Assembly (NCBI GenBank): GCA_021495925.1
Contig: JAKEKT010000030.1
Location: 303,218 to 367,217 of the forward strand
Source of the DNA: Diplodia intermedia
Taxonomy: Eukaryota > Ascomycota > Dothideomycetes > Botryosphaeriales > Botryosphaeriaceae
Direction of reading: 5' to 3'
DNA length: 64,000 nucleotides
In this document: piece after piece, positions 11,545 to 21,469 of the stretch
How positions within the stretch are numbered: position 1 is the stretch's first letter
Layout: the number at the start of each line of letters is the position of its first letter
Made by a program: the position numbers and the translations under genes
The notes under the pieces: generated by a model
Databases searched by the model: none
What the model was told of the DNA's origin: nothing
Seen by the model: only the letters and a program-made list of their open reading frames with translations

Positions 11545-12566
11545 ATGTTCCCAATCCTGCTCACGCTCGTCTCCTGCCTTGGCGCCACCTCTGCGACAGG
11601 CACCCCTGTGCGAGATGCCGACCTTCCAGCCGGATGCGGCAACGAACTCCCAGACGGCATCGAGGCCGGTGTGTCGACCAATACAACCATTGACATCGCT
11701 GGCGTCGAGCGCCAATACCGCATTCACTTGCCGGACAGCTACGACGCGGGCAGCCCTGTGCCGCTGATTCTCTCCTACCATGGCCGTGGCAAGGACATGA
11801 AGTTCCAGGAGGAGCTGTCGCAGTTCTCGAACGCATCCTACAACCCGAATGCCATTGCAGTGTATCCGCAGGGCGTGCCTGTAAGTACTCCAGACGCATG
11901 GCTTGACACGAAATGCTGACCCTGAGTCAGACCGCTGGCGGCACCCACCAATGGCTTGGAGACATTTCGGCCAACGTTTCTGTCAACAACGATATCCAGT
12001 TCACCACCGAGCTCATTGCGAACTTGAGCTCCACCTACTGCATCGATCCCGCTCGGGTCTACGCTACCGGCAAATCCAACGGTGCTGGTTTCACCACTCT
12101 CCTCGCATGCGACCCCGATGCTTCCCTCCAGATCGCCGCCTTCGCTCCCGTAAGCCCGGCCATCTACACGGGGGTGCTCGGTGCACCTGATGGCGAGCTT
12201 CCTCCCTGCAAGCCTGGTCGAACCCCCATCCCGATTCTGGAGTTCCACGGCTTTGCGGATGGACAGATCGGGTACAACGGCACCTCGAAGCGCGGCGAGA
12301 CGGCCAACATTCCCGAGTACATGAACGATTGGGCTACACGCGACGGGTTTGATCCGGACAAGAACAAGACGACCAACGTATGCGCCGACACGGAATTTGC
12401 TGATGCGTGGAAGCATAGCTGGGGTGACGGCGTTGTGCAGCACTACAACGCATCGAATTTGGGCCACACCTGGCCTGACACGTATGAGAATGCGGATGAC
12501 GGCCGCCAGACGTGTTATGATGCCACGCCCTTGATTATGGAGTTTTTCCAACGGTTCACGCTGTGA
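11545..12566 (+). CDS. Secreted CE1-type esterase (feruloyl esterase/PHB depolymerase-like)
   Basis: Two exons, 11545-11880 and 11931-12566 (50-nt intron), give 323 residues. A signal peptide (MFPILLTLVSCLGATSATG) indicates secretion. The alpha/beta-hydrolase signature GKSNG places the nucleophile at Ser161; the likely acid is Asp222 in HGFADG and the likely base His291 in NLGHTWP. LILSYHGRGKD marks the oxyanion region. The family (LpqC/CE1) cleaves ester bonds such as feruloyl or acetyl groups on plant wall polysaccharides or short polyesters; the exact substrate cannot be read from sequence. No carbohydrate-binding module is present. It shares its upstream region with the cysteine-rich membrane protein on the other strand. 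Confidence 0.88.
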
Positions 12567-13502
12567 ACAAGCAACAGGAAGAAGATGTGCAGATTCTGCT
12601 AGTATGTTCCACTTGCGTTGCACGCAAGCAAATAGATTCTGAAAATTTACTATTCCCGATGTATTTCTTCCATGGAAAAAAAGCCTGAATTGAATATCTT
12701 GCTAGGACTCTCATCGAGAAGAGGACGCCTAACAGAAGACCGTGGCTTGGATATTTCCCCCAAATGTGCATCAAGCTTTGCTGAGGAAGCAACGGAAGAC
12801 GAGCTAGAATAACACAGACAGAACGAACGAGTGGTTCGCCCACCTTCTATCCAGGCGAAGCTGGTGGCAGCACTGCGCTGTTCCAATATGAAACTGGAAT
12901 GCATCGGGGTCCCCTGCGCGTTGATTTCCTCGCCATGTACGACGTATAACGATGCACGAGCAGGGGTGAGCCGATCAGCTGGCGCAGATCGTGCACCATT
13001 GACACAACGCGCGGCCGACACCTTAGGAATTGGCTTGCAGCGACAAATTAATAGATAACCCGAGCTTGGAACACAGCGCGCTCAATTTCCACATCGGGGA
13101 ATGATGCGCTGAAGCAATAGAAAACCCCCAGCGGGTGACAAAAGGAATCGGCCCACCCTGCAACTGTCTTGCACAGATACTGCATCATATTCAACTAACT
13201 ATCCATGTAGAAAGGGTGTATCGTCCTTGGTGAGCTCAAAAGCTTAAATCTTCTGTCACCTGCTGTGACCTGTCTAAACAGGCATGAATAATGTCATTGG
13301 TCGGAATTTCTGCCAATCAGCGCAGAGAACGCCAATATCTGCTCAAAGTGGGGACTGTGCGTCGAGCCTCGGCCTTTTTCATGGTTGGTAAGGCGGAGGC
13401 ATAGCATCCGAGGTCACAAGTGTTCACTCATCGTTGAGTAGTATATCATAATCTTCGAACAGCCTCCATATCGTGTCGTACACCTTCAAGCTTCGAGGAA
13501 AC
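12567..13502. other. Intergenic, 936 bp
   Basis: 3' flank of the esterase and promoter of the ABM-fold gene. GC content drops after about 13050. No gene seen. Confidence 0.6.
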
Positions 13503-13949
13503 ATGTCTGAAATTGTCGTTACCGCCATAATCACGCCCAAGGCCGGCCAACCGGTCGATCAGGTGTGCCCCGCTTCCTCTCTTGACCGTTAGCAACCGCT
13601 TGCTTACCAGCATTGCCAGATCGAGAAGATGCTCGCCGACCATACTGCCTGGGTGCAGCAGAACGAGCCAGACACCCTTCGCTATGCTCTGCACAAGTCC
13701 ATTGGCGAGGGCCCGGTCGTTTTCACCATGCTCGAAATGTATGTTGCCGCATCCATGCCTAACATTCGGACAGAGGGCTTACCCGACGACATCAGGTACA
13801 AGGACAAGGCCGCCATCGATGCCCACTCACAATCGCCCAGATTCAAGGAATTGGCTCCCCAGTTTGGCACAATGGTGGACATGCAGCTGTACGTGTCGCA
13901 ACCAGTTGCAGGGTTTGAGTCCAGGACTCCGGAAAGCTCCAAGATCTAG
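13503..13949 (+). CDS. Antibiotic-biosynthesis-monooxygenase (ABM) fold protein
   Basis: Three exons: 13503-13562, 13620-13738 and 13796-13949 give 110 residues. The pattern MSEIVVTAIITPKAG, VDQIEKMLADH, GPVVFTMLEMY|KDKAAIDAH and the terminal FGTMVDMQLY strand is that of a single-domain ABM ferredoxin-like fold, as in YgiN-type quinol monooxygenases, which act without cofactor as dimers. The second intron (57 nt) is a multiple of three without a stop; it was spliced out because the family continues straight from ExY to KDKAAxxAH. The first acceptor is ambiguous: 13611 or 13620, both in frame; 13620 fits the family better. It is convergent with the LigB-type dioxygenase, 79 bp apart. Confidence 0.8.
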
Positions 13950-14028
13950 GGAACTAATTGAATTCTCAACAATGCATCTAACCCCAAACCCCTCGCATGA
14001 ATGGTATAGTGTGCTTTGGCCGGGTTTC

Positions 14029-15041
14029 CTATTTCCAGTAGTAGGAGAACATGTCAATACCCATGTACTTGTCAGAGTACTTCTTCCCTTTGCCATCCCC
14101 GGCCGCCCCGGCGCAGACGAGCAGGGGCAGGAAATGATCCGCTCCTCCTCTCGGATGCATGTCGTATGCTCCGGGAAACTTCCTCCACTTTTCGAGCTTC
14201 TCTCGCCTCTCCTCGAACTTCTCTTCACACACTGCATCATTGACGGCCCTGCTCCATGCCTCATTCCGGGTCTTAAACGACGGTTGCTGTGCAATGCCCC
14301 CGAACAGGGCGCGTAGATTGTGCAGGGACGGAAAGCCAGAGCCGAGGATAGCGACGTTGGAATCGCGAAGCTTGGAGAGGGCCTGTCCCATGCGGAAATG
14401 GTCGGCCGGGTCCTCCGAGGTTAGGACAGACATCTGGACGATGGGTATGTCGGCCTTCGGATTGATCAATAGCATAGGAACGAAAACACCGTGGTCCCAG
14501 CCTGCGCACCGTTGTCAGCCATCACAACCCGACGGATACGATCATGTGCATGCACACCTCTGTCCTCATCAAACTCGGGCTTCAAGCCCTCGGCCCTCAA
14601 GGCTTCAGCGACCTCGTTTGCGACATCCGGGGCGCCCGGTGCGTCGTACTTCATTTGGTAGCACTCCGGAGAGAAGCCGACGTAGTCGTAGTAAAGCGAG
14701 TGTTTCCGGCCATTGGAGATGGTAGGGTTGCGTTCGGACCAATGGGCGGTAACGAGGACAATGGCACGAGGCTGGTCCGGAGTGCCCAGGTTCAGGATGG
14801 CAGGAACTCGTTCACGCATCGACCTGGCGAGCTGTTCGTGCTCCGGATCGCCGAGGACGGGCAGTGGCCCGCCGCCATGAGAGACACAAACGACAGGAGC
14901 TCGGGGCATTTTGGCGGAAGTTTGGTTGGCGGCGAAGTGGAACGGCTGCTGGATTTCAGTCGCGGCGGCGGTGGGGAGTAACGCCCTTTTGAGAGTTGCG
15001 AGGAGCGTGGCCATGAGGAAGAACGGGGATGAGGACTTCAT
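14029..15041 (-). CDS. LigB-type extradiol dioxygenase (DOPA 4,5-dioxygenase-like)
   Basis: Two exons, 14558-15041 and 14029-14501 (56-nt intron), give 318 residues. Family hallmarks in order: VCVSHGGGPLP, IVLVTAHWSE, YDYVGFSPECYQMKYDAPG, GWDHGVFVPM (across the splice), AILGSGFPSLHNLRAL, then HPRGGADHFLPLLVCAGAA near the C-terminus. These His residues form the metal site of the DODA/LigB class III ring-opening dioxygenases, which cleave catechols such as DOPA. The substrate here is unknown. The first ATG is used; the conserved domain begins about 44 residues later at MPRAPVV (ATG at 14909), so the true start may be internal or the leader may be an organelle-targeting sequence. Confidence 0.85.
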
Positions 15042-16280
15042 ATGGGAGGATCGGTGCGGGCGTGAGGCGCCTCTTCAGGTGGCAGAATGGAGCCATGCTG
15101 AGGTGGCGTATGGAGAGAGTGATATGGGAGATCTCGTAAGCTGGTGTTTGGCTGGCAGGCGGAATTAATTCCACGGCGAAGCTGATTGGCGCTGCCCTCC
15201 TGCCCGGAGCCAGCTTTTGCCGGGGCCGAGACGGTCAGCAAGTCGGGTCTCCGGGTGTCGCTTCCCGCTTACCAACTGTCCAGCTTACCAACTCCTTCAG
15301 CTCGAACCTCTCCCTCGACGCTTCATCCGCTTCCCTCGCCCATGAGCTCTCTGCCCACCCAACGGACTTCGGCCCGGCCAGACAGAAACGGCAGACGTGT
15401 CTGAGAAGTTGCCAACTACTAAAGAACAGGTCGACTCCAGAGCCTTCGCCGGTACCTAGCGTCAGGCCCGCGTCAGCCGAGAACACCGACGGTGCCGCCC
15501 TACCAACGGCTGGCAGGCACGTTGCCGACGGACATGGCACCGTCGCCTGCAATTTGCAGTCGCAGCTCCAGGGCAGCCCTCATGTTTGTGACGTATGCAG
15601 CGTACGGCCTCTGACTCCTGCATACTTTCCCATGGTCTCGATTTCGCCGAACCGGCGGAGACAGGCGATCTGCTGCACCTAGTTCCTGCCTGCAAAGCCA
15701 TAACGGATTCAGCTGCTTGGCTTCACCCTGTCACTGCCTGCACACTGCAGCGGCAGTCGGCCCGTCCAAAGCCTCAATCATGTGCCTGTCATGCCATTAC
15801 AGCTCGCATTACAGCTCGCATCGGCTCTCGCCGTCTCGCCGTCCTCTGCGGATGAGCGCCAAGCCGAACCCCTCACACGACGGATCGATGCATGCATGCG
15901 AGCTTGTCCTCGACGCGCTGGAGATCCGGAGAACTGGCCTTGGCTTGGCTCGCAGCTTCCTTTCCGCTAGTCCCGCGGGCGCTCGTTAGCCTGTTGAGAA
16001 AGAGACTTCTGCATATACTTGCGTAAAGCCCCGCTAGCCCGTCAGCCATGATGAAATCAAAACCCTAAGCCGTCCGCCCTGAATGCTATCCTTTCCCTCC
16101 TGCAGCCGTTCTTTCCATCCGTTGGTGCTTCCAGAAGTGACACGCCTTTCCTTGTCTCGTTCTTGTGCTTTCCGCTGCAGCCCAGGCACAGATGCAAGAG
16201 ACCCATATCGTCCCCTAGCTTCCCTTTATCTACTTCTAGCCCGTCTTAGCCGCCGCTTTCGCGGCACGCGCCGCGTGGCC
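15042..16280. other. Divergent promoter region, 1.2 kb
   Basis: Upstream DNA of the LigB-type gene (minus) and rhodopsin-domain gene (plus). It holds one 12-nt tandem duplication and chance frames only. Confidence 0.6.
15796..15819. repeat. 12-nt tandem duplication
   Basis: attacagctcgc occurs twice head to tail in non-coding DNA upstream of the rhodopsin-domain gene. Confidence 0.8.
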
Positions 16281-18227
16281 ATGGCCTCCACTGATTTGGA
16301 CGACCTATTGAGACGCGACTCCGCCTTCCTCCCAGAAGTGTGGGCATGGTTCGGAATCGGAGCTACTGTCATCATCTTACGATTCGGGGTGAGGATTCGA
16401 ATGGTTGGCTTTCGGGGTTTCGCAGGCGATGACTACATCACAATAATCGTAAGTCGTCGGTTGACCATGGTCACAACTTCTCTGACGGACCCAGACACTC
16501 GCAATGTACACATGTGACGCAGCATTCGTGGACATATGCTGTAAGTCCATGCAGTCGCCCCTCGTCACCACGTTACCTGAATTTACCAAGGACAACAGCG
16601 ATTCCATCGCAACCTCTGTACACCAAGCCGTTGACTCGAAGACATAGATAGGTATGGGACGAATGTGGACGTACCTCCAGCCACAATAAACGGATTGACG
16701 GAGCCGGAACGTGGGCGGTTAAGATACGGGTCAAATATGCAACTTGCTGCCTGGTATTCCTACACGGCCCTTATTTGGTGTATGAAAGTAAGTAACCCGA
16801 TCGTGACAGACTGATACAGGCGCAGCACGACTCTGCACCACACGAGCCGGATGCGGAAACGGGGCGACTGTTACGAGTGCGTGGGCTCGCTGGCACTGTG
16901 CTCCGGGCCTCTGGCAATCGCACTCGGCTTGTTTGACTTCATTACGCCTTCGACCTCGCATGTTTCGCATTTTAGAGCTCGTCCGGATGGCAGGGGGGAG
17001 CATGACCCGGCAGAGACGTGCTGTTCTTGTTTCAGTCAAAACACTGCACTACACTGTGCTAACCCTAGCAACAGGCTACCATGCTCTTCTTCTAGTGAGT
17101 GCGTTGGGTTGATTGGAGAATCACGCTTATTGACATTGTACAGCAAACGCCTGACATTTGGGCTTTGGCAACACAGAGCCCTGAAATACTTGGCTTGGTT
17201 TACAGCTGCATCATACGTGGCTGTCGTACTGACGATATCGCTTGGGTGCCGACCGTACGGAAGACGCTGCGCTTGCTCATAAGGATGTTCCGCTAACTAC
17301 CATTTCAGATACAACTACAATTGGCAGGTGAGGCCTCTCCCACCGAGCCAATGTACACTCAAGAAACAGAACTTTCTGGTGACGGTCGTCCTCAGTAAGG
17401 CAGAGTCTTTGTGCAAGGGGGTCCATCTTTGCTGACTTGGCTCAGACGTGCTGACAGACGCTGCCATACTCTGCATACCACTGCCAATGCTCAGGCAGCT
17501 GAAGGTCCCTTTTTACAGGAAAGCACTGATTGCTGTGTTGCTGTGCTCTGGTTTGTTTGTCATCACGGCAGCCATCATCCGCGCAGCCGTCACCCTGGGG
17601 TCTTCGCCATCCAGCATAACAATCAACCGCTGGGGGGTTCGAGAAACGATCATCGGGCTCCTGTCAATCAACGCGCCCATTCTGCGCCCGCTCCTGACGC
17701 GCAGTTTCTGGACAGGCGTGAGCGTGATCGAGACGACGGCAAACGCGCCAGCGGATGCGCCAGGAGAGAACGCGCCGGGGCGGCGGCGGAAACACATGTT
17801 CGGAAGCAAGAGCACCAGATCGGACACTGGAAGTAGCGGCACGCCCAAGAAGCTTTCCAAGTCGGATAGCGCTGCTTTTGGGGTCGACACGAATGTACCG
17901 GGGTACTCGGTGAACAGCTCGTCGCAAGAGAACATGGTCGGGCGGGACGAAGAGGAGGCGATCGAGCTGGCCCCGCTTCCGGAGCGACATAGCGAGGAGG
18001 CAGGCGCCAGATTGCCGCCGGCCGACGGCATCGCGTTGCAGCCCCTCGAGAACGTCGTGTACGTGGAGCGGTCGTACGCGGTGAGGACGTCGGACGCCGA
18101 GCGCCACAGCATGGCGGCGACGGACGAACAGTGGCGCGCAATCGCCCAAAGGACGAGGACGGACATCAGCGCGGTGCTCGGGCCGTCGCCCCAAGGGCCG
18201 GCTCCGGCCCCGCGGACTGTAAAATAG
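16281..18227 (+). CDS. Fungal rhodopsin-domain integral membrane protein (PTH11-like), copy 1
   Basis: Seven exons: 16281-16448, 16495-16540, 16648-16787, 17075-17094 (only 20 nt), 17144-17254, 17309-17394 and 17446-18227 give 450 residues. Seven hydrophobic segments are readable. Family landmarks are GFAGDDYITII, AAWYSYTALIWCMK, ATMLFFYKRLTFGLW, ISLGCRPYNYNW, VLTDAAILCIPLPML and INRWGVRETIIGLLSINAPILRPL. A hydrophilic Ser/Glu-rich cytoplasmic tail of about 170 residues follows. There is no CFEM domain. PTH11-like proteins act as G-protein-coupled-type surface receptors in some plant pathogens; a role here is inference. The phases close only with the 20-nt exon 4 and the 287-nt intron before it. 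A second member lies at 45412-46792. Confidence 0.82.
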
Positions 18228-18821
18228 GTGAAATTTCCCATGAAAAACCGGACGTCTGCTGGTGTGAAGAGAATGAAGAGATACTGTGGACGCGTCTTCG
18301 GTTTCCCCCGCGTCACGGTTTCGGAGGGCACCAATTCCCCCCAGCTGTCGGTCTAGCTGTTGCCATTGCTGCCTCCAACTGGTCTGCACACTCATCCTTG
18401 TTCTTACTCTTCGGCCGTCGCTTGCCCCAGTTGCACACACCAGGCATGCTGTTCCGTGAAACCATGACGACGACCGACGCATAGGTCGTGACCGAGACAA
18501 CCACCAAGACGATACACACTCTCAGGTCGAATGGGACACTCAAGAAGAGTGAAGGCAAGGTCAAGTAGCTGGAACCTGTCGCTGAGAGTATTCAAAGGGC
18601 ATGAATAGGCCTCTTGGCACAAACAGTGATGAACGATCGCATTTTATCCAACAAGCAAGCATGTGGTATCTCGTGTGCCTCCGAAAAGATCACTCATAGA
18701 AAAAGGAAAAACGTGAAACGGCCAAGAAGAAAACAGAGTCCCCACACCCACCACTACATCTTCCCGAAGTCTTCCCAATTGCCCGACAGAAGATCCGACC
18801 CTCTTACATGGCTTCTCCACT
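18228..18821. other. Convergent 3' flanks
   Basis: 594 bp between the stop codons of the rhodopsin-domain gene and the VHS-GAT gene. No gene seen. Confidence 0.6.
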
Positions 18822-20424
18822 CTAGTACCTGTACACAACCCTCCTCTCCTCCACCGGACTCACATCCGGCACCTCTCCATACCCACCACTCCTACCCTCC
18901 GGCTCGGACGACTCCCCCACCGCCGCACCATGCATGGTCCTATTCACATCCGCACTCTCCTGCCGGTGCAAGTAGCTCGGCGTGCTCTGAAACTCGCTAC
19001 CACCGGGCCTGATCAGGTGCTCGTTGTTCCCCGCGGAGCCGTAGTGCAGCGGCTCCAACGGGTGCATCTGGTGGGCGGCGGCGGTGGTGGGAGCGGCGTG
19101 CGAGTCCCCGAACGGATCGTCTTCCGCTTCGGGAGAATAGTCGCGGCCGGCCAGCGACTGCTGCATGCGGGGGGGTGGGTTGGGCGGGGGCGCATAGGTG
19201 TCTGCGGAATCTTCGGACAGGGGCGGATTTGCCGCGGCGGGAGGAGGGCCGGGGGGAGGGGCGGCGAAGGCGGCAGGTGGTGGAGTTGGGGTCGGGGTGG
19301 ACGAAGTGGTCACGTTGTTGGACGAGTTGGTGCGGCGGGCGGCGAGGTAGGCGCGTTGGTGCTTGGTGAGCGCGAGCGACAGCTGCTCGTTCGTCTCGAT
19401 CAGCGTGAGCATCGTCTCGTCGTCCGCTTGCGTTGGGTCCTCGGTCGCCGTGTTGATGTAGCTCTGGACGCTGCGCTGCGCCTGCTGACACCGCTCGCCG
19501 AATTCCTTGACCAGGTCGTTGCCCCCCAGCTCCTCCGGAGGCGTGCTCTGGATCAGCTGTATCAGAAGCTTCGCGCTCGTCCGTGCCTCTTCGACCCGTG
19601 CCGCCAGCTCCGAAGGGGAGGGGAGGCCGCGCGAGCGCGGGGCGGTCTGGCCACCGTCGCTGCCAACGCCTTGTCCCGATGGTCTTCCTTGGCTGGGGTC
19701 GAACGGCGGGGCGTTGAGTGTGCGGGGGCCGTGACTGGCGCTGCTGCCATTGCTATGGACGTACTCCTTACGCCACATCTGGAACAGGGGGTTCAGGTTG
19801 GTGTCGTAGGCCTTGTCCCTCTCCAGCGCGAACAGCGTCTCCCGCAGGATCTGCTGGACGCTCGGGTCCCGTCCATTGCGGAGCAGCTCCTTGACCGTGC
19901 TGACGAACTTGGTGTCGAAGTTGCGGGTGAAGGTGGGGCCGGGGTTGTCGGTAAGAATGCGGATCAGCATAATCGAGTTGTACTGCGCATGTGGCTTTCC
20001 GTAGTTGTCCTTGGACAAGAACTTGCGGATCTGGTAGGCGCAGGCTTCGGCAGCCACGGGCGAGGATTCGGCGGCGGTCACTATGTCCGGGAGGTATTGG
20101 ATCTCCTCGGTCTGGCAGACAACGGTGGTCAGCTGTGGCCTGAGGGGAGCAACGCTTCAGACTTACAGAGTTGTTGGGCCCGCCGGACTCGCAAAAGAGC
20201 CGCTGCACATGCACATCAGTACCTCTGCAGGAGCATCCGGTAGAGTCCTTGACATACCACACCCCTCGCGGCGTTCCCCTCAGGCGAGTTCTGATTGTAC
20301 GTCGGAGCATCTTCAGACGAGCCTATTGCCGGCCATCAGCAGGGCTCTCGATAGAAGAACGGCGGGGAAGCTCACTGGTTCCAGGGCGCCTGCTGAGCAG
20401 GCCTTGCACCTTCTTCAGCACCAT
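18822..20424 (-). CDS. VHS and GAT domain protein (Lsb5-like)
   Basis: Four exons: 20376-20424, 20258-20322, 20167-20202 and 18822-20111 give 479 residues. The N-terminus (MVLKKVQGLL...) runs into a VHS superhelix with RLFCESGGPNNS, EACAYQIRKFLSK, IMLIRILTDNPGPTFTRN and DPSVQQILRETL. A GAT-like helical region follows at roughly residues 215-310 (SAKLLIQLIQSTPPEEL, CQQAQRSVQSYIN, LTLIETNEQLSLALTKHQR). The C-terminal ~150 residues are Pro-rich, disordered and carry EDDPFGD. The architecture matches fungal Lsb5, a ubiquitin- and Arf-binding adaptor linking actin, Las17 and endosomal sorting; that role is taken from the family. The small 5' exons were placed by GT-AG signals and phase and restore the conserved RLFCESGGPNNS block. 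Confidence 0.85.
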
Positions 20425-21469
20425 GGCGGTCCTACTCGCCCGGGGGGGTGTTGTTGAAGGCAAGGCGGTGGCGCGAGAGCTCCGGGGCAGCGAGCTCCGG
20501 GAGGCTGGCTTGCGGTAGCAGCGTGGATTGCAAAGGGCGAAGTGGAACGAACAAGGAGCAGCGCGGGGCAGTGGACAGCTCCAGACGGTGGATGGCGGTT
20601 TATGCGGAAAAGAGGGTCGCGGCTAAGGGTCCGGTCGCTGGCGTGCCGCGCCGGTAATTGCGTAGGATGCGCGTAGCGTCGCGCGCGGTCCTGCAGTGCA
20701 GGCAACAACACTAGTAGAACGTGTTTCCTCGTGACGGTATCCGCAAGGCTGCCACTGGGGACGAAGCGCGGGCTTGGACGGCCTTTTCAACCAATTCTAA
20801 CTCCAAGACTCCCCCACACCCACCGCCCAGCACAGCCCCCCTCCGCGGCGCCCGTCTGGCGCTGCCGTTGACGCAACATGGAGGACGCGTGTACCGGAAC
20901 GTGCAACGAGGCTTGGCCCCTGCTTGGTCTCGCGCGCGTCCGTTGCAAAGAGTAAGTAGCGGTAGAGTTGGCGCTGGGGAAGTCTGGGGCCTAATACGCA
21001 AGCCCACGAGGCGCGCGTCCCGCACAACCTCTCCGCTATTCTTGGCTCCCTCCGCCAAGCCTCTACGTCACCTGTGTCGTCGTCCACGGCGGATGCAATC
21101 ACATGTTTGATATTCATGCCCGATAGCACAGCCCAGCTGTCGCAATCTGGCGTATTTAGCTGCTGTGCCGTTCAAGCATCGCGTATATGCCCCCGACCTT
21201 TCCTGCTATTTATCCCCGCCGCCATGTGGTCCTCTATTTTCACCTCGGTTCCTCAGGTGCACCTGTGTACATTTCGCCCAACGCCATGCTTCCGATCAGA
21301 GGACAAAAGAAGAAAGCATATACAAAGGAAAGACCGATATGTTTTGGTCGGAGCTCGACAAAAGAGAACGAGAAACAAGGGAATCGTTTGCGCAAAGAAA
21401 TAGAAAAGCGACGGCTCAAGTGCCGTTGGAGCGGGTAGATGCTTTTGGAAGCTGTACAGAAGAAGCATA
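20425..21469. other. Promoter of the VHS-GAT gene and 3' flank of the CBM48-like gene
   Basis: About 1 kb with GC-rich first half. Open frames here do not resemble known proteins. Confidence 0.55.

Noticed and set aside
11838..12623. 261-codon minus-strand frame opposite the esterase
   Set aside because: The sense frame has a signal peptide and a catalytic triad; the antisense has none.
13739..13795. Reading through the second intron of the ABM gene as coding
   Set aside because: It has GTATGT and CAG ends, and removing it restores the family's ExYKDKAAxxAH continuity.
17327..17394. GTGAGG at 17328 as an intron donor in the rhodopsin-domain gene
   Set aside because: The following sequence reads as the conserved CTLKKQNFLVTVVLN segment, so it is exon.
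18930..20243. 437-codon plus-strand frame opposite the VHS-GAT gene
   Set aside because: Arg/Gly/Val-rich shadow of GC-rich coding DNA; the sense strand has clear VHS and GAT blocks.
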